From Arthrobacter sp. 18067 (GTDB taxonomy: Bacteria > Actinomycetota > Actinomycetes > Actinomycetales > Micrococcaceae), in contig NZ_CACSJJ010000002.1 of NCBI RefSeq assembly GCF_902706295.1, forward strand, positions 1 to 64,000: a stretch of 64,000 bases of DNA, written 5' to 3'. The notes under the pieces are model-generated. The model was not told the origin of the DNA and made no database searches. It saw only the letters and a program-made list of their open reading frames with translations. Each line of letters opens with the position of its first letter. Position 1 is the stretch's first letter. The translations under genes and the position numbers were made by a program. Shown here piece after piece: positions 60,520 through 64,000 of the stretch.

Positions 60520-62034
60520 ATGAATCAATACGTCATCGCCATTGATCAAGGCACCACCAGCTCCCGCGCCATCGTGTTCGACCACTCGGGCAACATCGTG
60601 TCCACGGGCCAGATGGAACACGAGCAGATCTTCCCGCAGGCCGGCTGGGTTGAGCACAACCCCGCCGAAATCTGGAACAACACCCGCGAGGTCATTGCTT
60701 CGGCCCTGTCCAAGGCGAACCTGACACGGCACGACATCGCCGCCGTCGGCATCACCAACCAGCGCGAAACGGCCGTTGTCTGGGACAAGAACACCGGCGA
60801 GGCCGTCTACAACGCCATCGTCTGGCAGGACACACGCACCCAGCCGATCGTCGATGAACTGGCCAAGGACGGTGGGCTCGAGCGCTTCAAACAGAAGGTC
60901 GGCCTGCCCCTGGCTACCTACTTCTCGGGCACCAAGATCAAATGGATCCTGGACAACGTCGAAGGAGCCCGCGAGCGTGCAGAAGCCGGCGACCTCCTCT
61001 TCGGCAACACCGACGCCTGGGTTCTGTGGAACCTGACCGGCGGTGTGGACGGCGGCGTGCACGTCACGGACGTCACCAACGCTTCACGCACCCTCTTCAT
61101 GGACCTTGAGACGCTGCAGTGGGACCAGGCAATCCTGGACGTCTTCGGCGTCCCGGCCTCCATGATGCCGGCCATCAAGTCCTCTTCCGAGGTCTACGGC
61201 CAGGTCCACACATCGCAGCTACTCCGCGAAACGCCGGTAGCCGGTATCTTGGGCGACCAGCAGGCAGCAACCTTCGGCCAGGCGGCGTTCCAAGCCGGCG
61301 AAGCGAAGAACACCTATGGCACGGGTTGCTTCCTGATCTTCAACACGGGCGAGGAAATTGTCCACTCCAAGAACGGGCTCCTCACCACGCTGGGATACAA
61401 GCTGGGCGACGCCAAACCGCACTACGCCCTTGAAGGTTCCATCGCCGTCACCGGTTCGTTGATCCAGTGGCTGCGCGACAACCTCGGCATGATCAGTTCC
61501 GCTCCTGAAGTAGAGGAACTGGCCGCTGGAGTGGAGGACAACGGCGGGGTCTACATCGTCCCGGCCTTCTCAGGTCTGTTCGCACCGTATTGGCGTGCAG
61601 ACGCACGCGGCGCGATCGTCGGACTTACTCGCTTCGCCAATAAGGGACACATTGCCCGTGCTGCGCTGGAGGCCACGGCCTTCCAGACCCGCGAGGTACT
61701 CGACGCCGTCAACGCCGACTCGGGCGTACCGCTCACCGAGTTGAAGGTCGACGGCGGCATGGTCGCCAATGAGGCACTCATGCAGTTCCAGGCAGACATC
61801 CTGGGTGTGCCTGTGGTCCGCCCGAAGGTCGTTGAAACCACGGCACTCGGTGCTGCATATGCTGCTGGCCTGGCGGTTGGCTTCTGGAAGGACCTCGGCG
61901 AGCTCAGTGCCAACTGGAACGAAGACAAGCGCTGGGAGCCGCAACTGCCTGCAGAGGAGCAGGAGCGTCAGCTGCGTCTCTGGAAGAAGGCTGTGACAAA
62001 GTCCATGGATTGGGTCGACGAGGACGTTAAGTAG
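60520..62034 (+). CDS. glpK: Glycerol kinase
   Basis: 504 residues; ATP-dependent phosphorylation of glycerol entering through GlpF. FGGY-family motifs: [53 protein letters not shown], and [28 protein letters not shown] (two parts). Ends with [13 protein letters not shown] with AAGGA upstream. Followed by a very long inverted repeat. Confidence 0.97.
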   Translation: MNQYVIAIDQGTTSSRAIVFDHSGNIVSTGQMEHEQIFPQAGWVEHNPAEIWNNTREVIASALSKANLTRHDIAAVGITNQRETAVVWDKNTGEAVYNAIVWQDTRTQPIVDELAKDGGLERFKQKVGLPLATYFSGTKIKWILDNVEGARERAEAGDLLFGNTDAWVLWNLTGGVDGGVHVTDVTNASRTLFMDLETLQWDQAILDVFGVPASMMPAIKSSSEVYGQVHTSQLLRETPVAGILGDQQAATFGQAAFQAGEAKNTYGTGCFLIFNTGEEIVHSKNGLLTTLGYKLGDAKPHYALEGSIAVTGSLIQWLRDNLGMISSAPEVEELAAGVEDNGGVYIVPAFSGLFAPYWRADARGAIVGLTRFANKGHIARAALEATAFQTREVLDAVNADSGVPLTELKVDGGMVANEALMQFQADILGVPVVRPKVVETTALGAAYAAGLAVGFWKDLGELSANWNEDKRWEPQLPAEEQERQLRLWKKAVTKSMDWVDEDVK

Positions 62035-62045
62035 TCCGACCCGAC

Positions 62046-62120
62046 GTTGACGGCAGCCGCGCCTGCCCCGCCCGCTTCGCGGTGCCCACCACACCCGGGC
62101 GAGGCGCGGCTGCCGTCAAC
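62046..62120. terminator. Long inverted repeat after glpK
   Basis: GTTGACGGCAGCCGCGCC (62046-62063) and GGCGCGGCTGCCGTCAAC (62103-62120) are perfectly complementary, with one more T-A pair inside. The 37-base middle can form a further CGCCCG/CGGGCG stem. There is no T-run, so it may be a Rho-linked or RNA-protecting end of glpDFK. The rest of the 301-base glpK-leuS gap holds the leuS promoter and attenuator. Confidence 0.65.
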
Positions 62121-62174
62121 TCAACCATCAGCTCTGTAAGCCGCTCGATGCGATCTGGGAGTTTGATCGTGCGC

Positions 62175-62180
62175 TATTGT
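62175..62180 (+). promoter_or_regulatory. -10 element TATTGT of the leuS transcript
   Basis: TATTGT is followed by AGATCT and the leader-peptide ATG at 62187, so the transcript would begin at that ATG. No clear -35. Confidence 0.55.
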
Positions 62181-62186
62181 AGATCT

Positions 62187-62213
62187 ATGCGTGCGATCCT
62201 TCTGCTTAGCTAG
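62187..62213 (+). CDS. leuS leader peptide MRAILLLS
   Basis: ATG CGT GCG ATC CTT CTG CTT AGC TAG: an 8-residue open frame with three consecutive leucine codons and one isoleucine codon, starting exactly where the promoter predicts the 5' end of the mRNA. Two hairpins follow, the second a terminator. This is the layout of a ribosome-mediated transcription attenuator: slow decoding at Leu codons when Leu-tRNA is short would change folding and let transcription continue into leuS. Confidence 0.75.
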   Translation: MRAILLLS

Positions 62214-62240
62214 CCGCCCGGCTTCAATTAGCCGTGCGGC
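62213..62240 (+). other. Attenuator hairpin 1 in the leuS leader
   Basis: GCCGCCCGGC (62213-62222) pairs with GCCGTGCGGC (62231-62240) with one mismatch; loop TTCAATTA. It overlaps the last base of the leader-peptide stop codon, so a ribosome on the Leu codons or at the stop would affect it. Confidence 0.6.
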
Positions 62241-62241
62241 C

Positions 62242-62270
62242 GCCCCTCCATAGTTGAGGGGCTTTTGTGT
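62242..62270 (+). terminator. Attenuator terminator before leuS
   Basis: GCCCCTC (62242-62248) pairs with GAGGGGC (62256-62262), loop CATAGTT, followed by TTTTGTGT. It lies 66 bases before leuS, so it would end transcripts early when leucyl-tRNA is plentiful. Confidence 0.75.
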
Positions 62271-62335
62271 GTCCGGGGTTATCCGGGACCGCAGCAGGAG
62301 GCAAAACCGCCATCGAAGAACAGAAGAGGGCAGCA

Positions 62336-64000
62336 GTGAGCGTTAAGCCGGAGACAGAGACCGGAACAGCACAAACAGCCGCAGCCGAAGCGCCTGAAGA
62401 AGGCGTCTACAGCTTCGCTGCGATGGAAGCCAAGTGGCCGCAGGTCTGGGAAGACCTCAAAGTCTTCACGCCGGCCGACGACGGCTCGCGGGAACGCCGC
62501 TATGTGCTGGACATGTTCCCCTACCCTTCCGGCGACCTTCACATGGGCCACGCCGAGGCGTTCGCGATGGGCGATGTCGTGGCACGCTATCTGCGCCAGA
62601 AGGGCTTCGATGTCCTGCACCCCATTGGGTGGGACTCCTTCGGCCTGCCCGCTGAGAACGCTGCCATCAAGCGCAACGCACACCCCAGCGAGTGGACCTA
62701 CGCGAACATTGACACCCAGGCTGCATCGTTCAAGCGGTACGCCATCTCTGCCGACTGGTCACGCCGCCTGCACACCTCGGACCCCGAGTATTACCGCTGG
62801 ACCCAGTGGCTGTTCAAGCGCTTCTACGAGCGCGGCCTGGCCTACCGCAAGGACTCGCCTGTCAACTGGTGCCCCAAGGACCTCACAGTGCTGGCAAACG
62901 AGCAGGTCGTCAATGGCGCTTGTGAGCGCTGCGGCACCCCTGTTACCAAAAAGTCACTGAACCAGTGGTACTTCAAGATCACCGATTACGCCGACCGTCT
63001 CCTTGAGGACATGGACCAGCTGCAAGGCCACTGGCCCGAGCGTGTCCTGGCTATGCAGCGCAACTGGATTGGTCGCTCAGAAGGCGCCCACGTGCGTTTC
63101 GTCATCGAAGCCACGGAGGACCGTGCCGAGCGCGAAGTCACCGTCTTCACCACCCGTCCGGACACCCTCTACGGTGCAACCTTCTTTGTTGTCGCAGCGG
63201 ATGCCCACCTGGCGCTTGACCTGGTTACCCCGGAACAGCACGACGAACTCATGGCCTACCGCGAGAAGGTCAAAGCCCTCTCCGAAATCGAGCGCCAGTC
63301 CACCGAGCGCGAGAAGACCGGTGTGTTCACCGGCCGCTACGCCATCAACCCGCTCAACGGCGAGAAACTGCCGGTATGGGCTGCTGACTATGTACTGGCC
63401 GACTACGGCACGGGTGCCATCATGGCCGTGCCCGCGCATGACCAGCGCGACCTCGACTTTGCCAAGGCCTTTGACCTGCCAGTCCGGGCTGTCCTGGAGA
63501 CTGGCGCCGAGGACCCTTCCGAGACGGGTGTTGCCACTGCCGGCGAAGGCACCCTGAAGAATTCGGGCGACCTGGATGGCTTGTCCAAGTCCGAAGGAAT
63601 TCCGGCCGCGATCGAGATCCTCCAGAAGCTCGGAACCGGCGAGAAGTTCGTGAACTTCCGGCTGCGCGACTGGCTGTTGAGCCGCCAGCGCTTCTGGGGC
63701 ACGCCCATCCCGATCATCCACTGTGGTGAGTGCGGCGAAGTGCCCGTTCCGGATGACCAGCTGCCCGTGAGGCTGCCCGACAACCTGCGCGGTGAGGCGT
63801 TGTCGCCGAAGGGGACCTCCCCTTTGGCCGCCGCCGTCGAGTGGGTCAACGTTGAGTGCCCCAACTGCGGCCGTGCAGCCCAGCGCGATACTGACACCAT
63901 GGACACCTTCGTGGACTCGTCCTGGTACTTCCTGCGCTTCGTTTCGCCCGAATACACCGACGGCCCGTTCGATCCCGAGAAGATCAACAACTGGATGCCG
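62336..64000 (+). CDS. leuS: Leucyl-tRNA synthetase (5' part, 555 residues)
   Basis: Partial: the reading frame continues past the window end. Class I synthetase. HIGH-type signature is DLHMGHAEA in [34 protein letters not shown] and [11 protein letters not shown] (zinc ligands) follow, then the CP1 editing domain with [12 protein letters not shown] and AVPAHDQRD, and [18 protein letters not shown]. The KMSKS loop is beyond the edge. GTG 62336 has AAGAGGG 5 bases upstream. The N-terminus has about 22 extra residues compared with Escherichia coli. Expression is probably controlled by the upstream attenuator. Confidence 0.95.
   Translation, partial: MSVKPETETGTAQTAAAEAPEEGVYSFAAMEAKWPQVWEDLKVFTPADDGSRERRYVLDMFPYPSGDLHMGHAEAFAMGDVVARYLRQKGFDVLHPIGWDSFGLPAENAAIKRNAHPSEWTYANIDTQAASFKRYAISADWSRRLHTSDPEYYRWTQWLFKRFYERGLAYRKDSPVNWCPKDLTVLANEQVVNGACERCGTPVTKKSLNQWYFKITDYADRLLEDMDQLQGHWPERVLAMQRNWIGRSEGAHVRFVIEATEDRAEREVTVFTTRPDTLYGATFFVVAADAHLALDLVTPEQHDELMAYREKVKALSEIERQSTEREKTGVFTGRYAINPLNGEKLPVWAADYVLADYGTGAIMAVPAHDQRDLDFAKAFDLPVRAVLETGAEDPSETGVATAGEGTLKNSGDLDGLSKSEGIPAAIEILQKLGTGEKFVNFRLRDWLLSRQRFWGTPIPIIHCGECGEVPVPDDQLPVRLPDNLRGEALSPKGTSPLAAAVEWVNVECPNCGRAAQRDTDTMDTFVDSSWYFLRFVSPEYTDGPFDPEKINNWMP

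Overview
The window is about 64 kb of high-GC DNA with dense, short-spaced genes, many GTG and TTG starts, and several starts placed only 6-7 bases after a TANNNT -10 hexamer, as in leaderless transcripts. The gene set (mycobacterial-type mIHF, a helicase-dead PriA, bifunctional Rel, MurT/GatD, SecD/SecF, a PyrR translational hairpin, DUF349 and a candidate acVLRF1 protein) indicates an actinobacterium. Gene order and protein style best fit Micrococcaceae (Arthrobacter/Paenarthrobacter); the genus is an inference. It is a chromosomal core region. I see no insertion sequence, prophage, CRISPR array, rRNA or tRNA gene.

Layout. 1-6.4 kb: a pdxS 3' end that is abruptly cut, an M3 peptidase, a CapA-like lipoprotein, the gatD-murT lipid II amidation pair (minus strand) and pdxT. 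6.4-15.5 kb: yebC, ruvCAB (with a candidate LexA box before ruvA), yajC-secD-secF and rel. 15.5-18.6 kb (minus strand): an AbiEi-like protein, a DUF349 protein and a membrane-anchored cyclophilin. 18.8-29.5 kb: hisS, aspS, a GNAT protein, an acVLRF1-like protein (minus), rarA, rpsD, DUF948 and DUF6167-like membrane proteins, alaS. 29.5-37.2 kb: ruvX, mltG, aroE, aroC, aroK, aroB, a TPR protein, efp, nusB, with many 1-4 base overlaps. 37.3-38.5 kb: a PrsW-family protease (minus). 38.7-47.5 kb: the pyrimidine operon pyrR-pyrB-pyrC-PH-like protein-carA-carB-pyrF, headed by a PyrR-type hairpin covering the ribosome binding site. 47.6-53.7 kb: mihF, gmk, rpoZ, coaBC, metK, priA. 53.7-57.6 kb (minus): glycosyltransferase, alpha/beta hydrolase, aldo/keto reductase and a SorC-type regulator. 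57.7-62.0 kb: glpD-glpF-glpK, divergent from that regulator. 62.2-64 kb: a leucine leader-peptide attenuator and the first two thirds of leuS.

How the genes work together. The region groups translation (four aminoacyl-tRNA synthetases, S4, EF-P, omega subunit), DNA repair (RuvABC, RarA, RuvX), protein export (YajC/SecD/SecF), the second half of the shikimate pathway, a near-complete UMP pathway, cell-wall modification (MurT/GatD, MltG), and glycerol uptake and oxidation under a local regulator.

The most informative signals are regulatory: a leaderless MRAILLLS leader peptide with three consecutive Leu codons, followed by a terminator, before leuS; a CRP-type palindrome just downstream of the mihF promoter; a PyrR hairpin; a candidate SOS box; a perfect 14-bp hairpin inside the start of ruvX; and mutually exclusive RNA pairings between glpD and glpF. 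Protein oddities are a His-rich cytoplasmic tail on MltG, an acVLRF1-like protein lacking the presumed catalytic loop, a cysteine-free MurT and the broken pdxS end. I found no wholly unknown multi-gene system.
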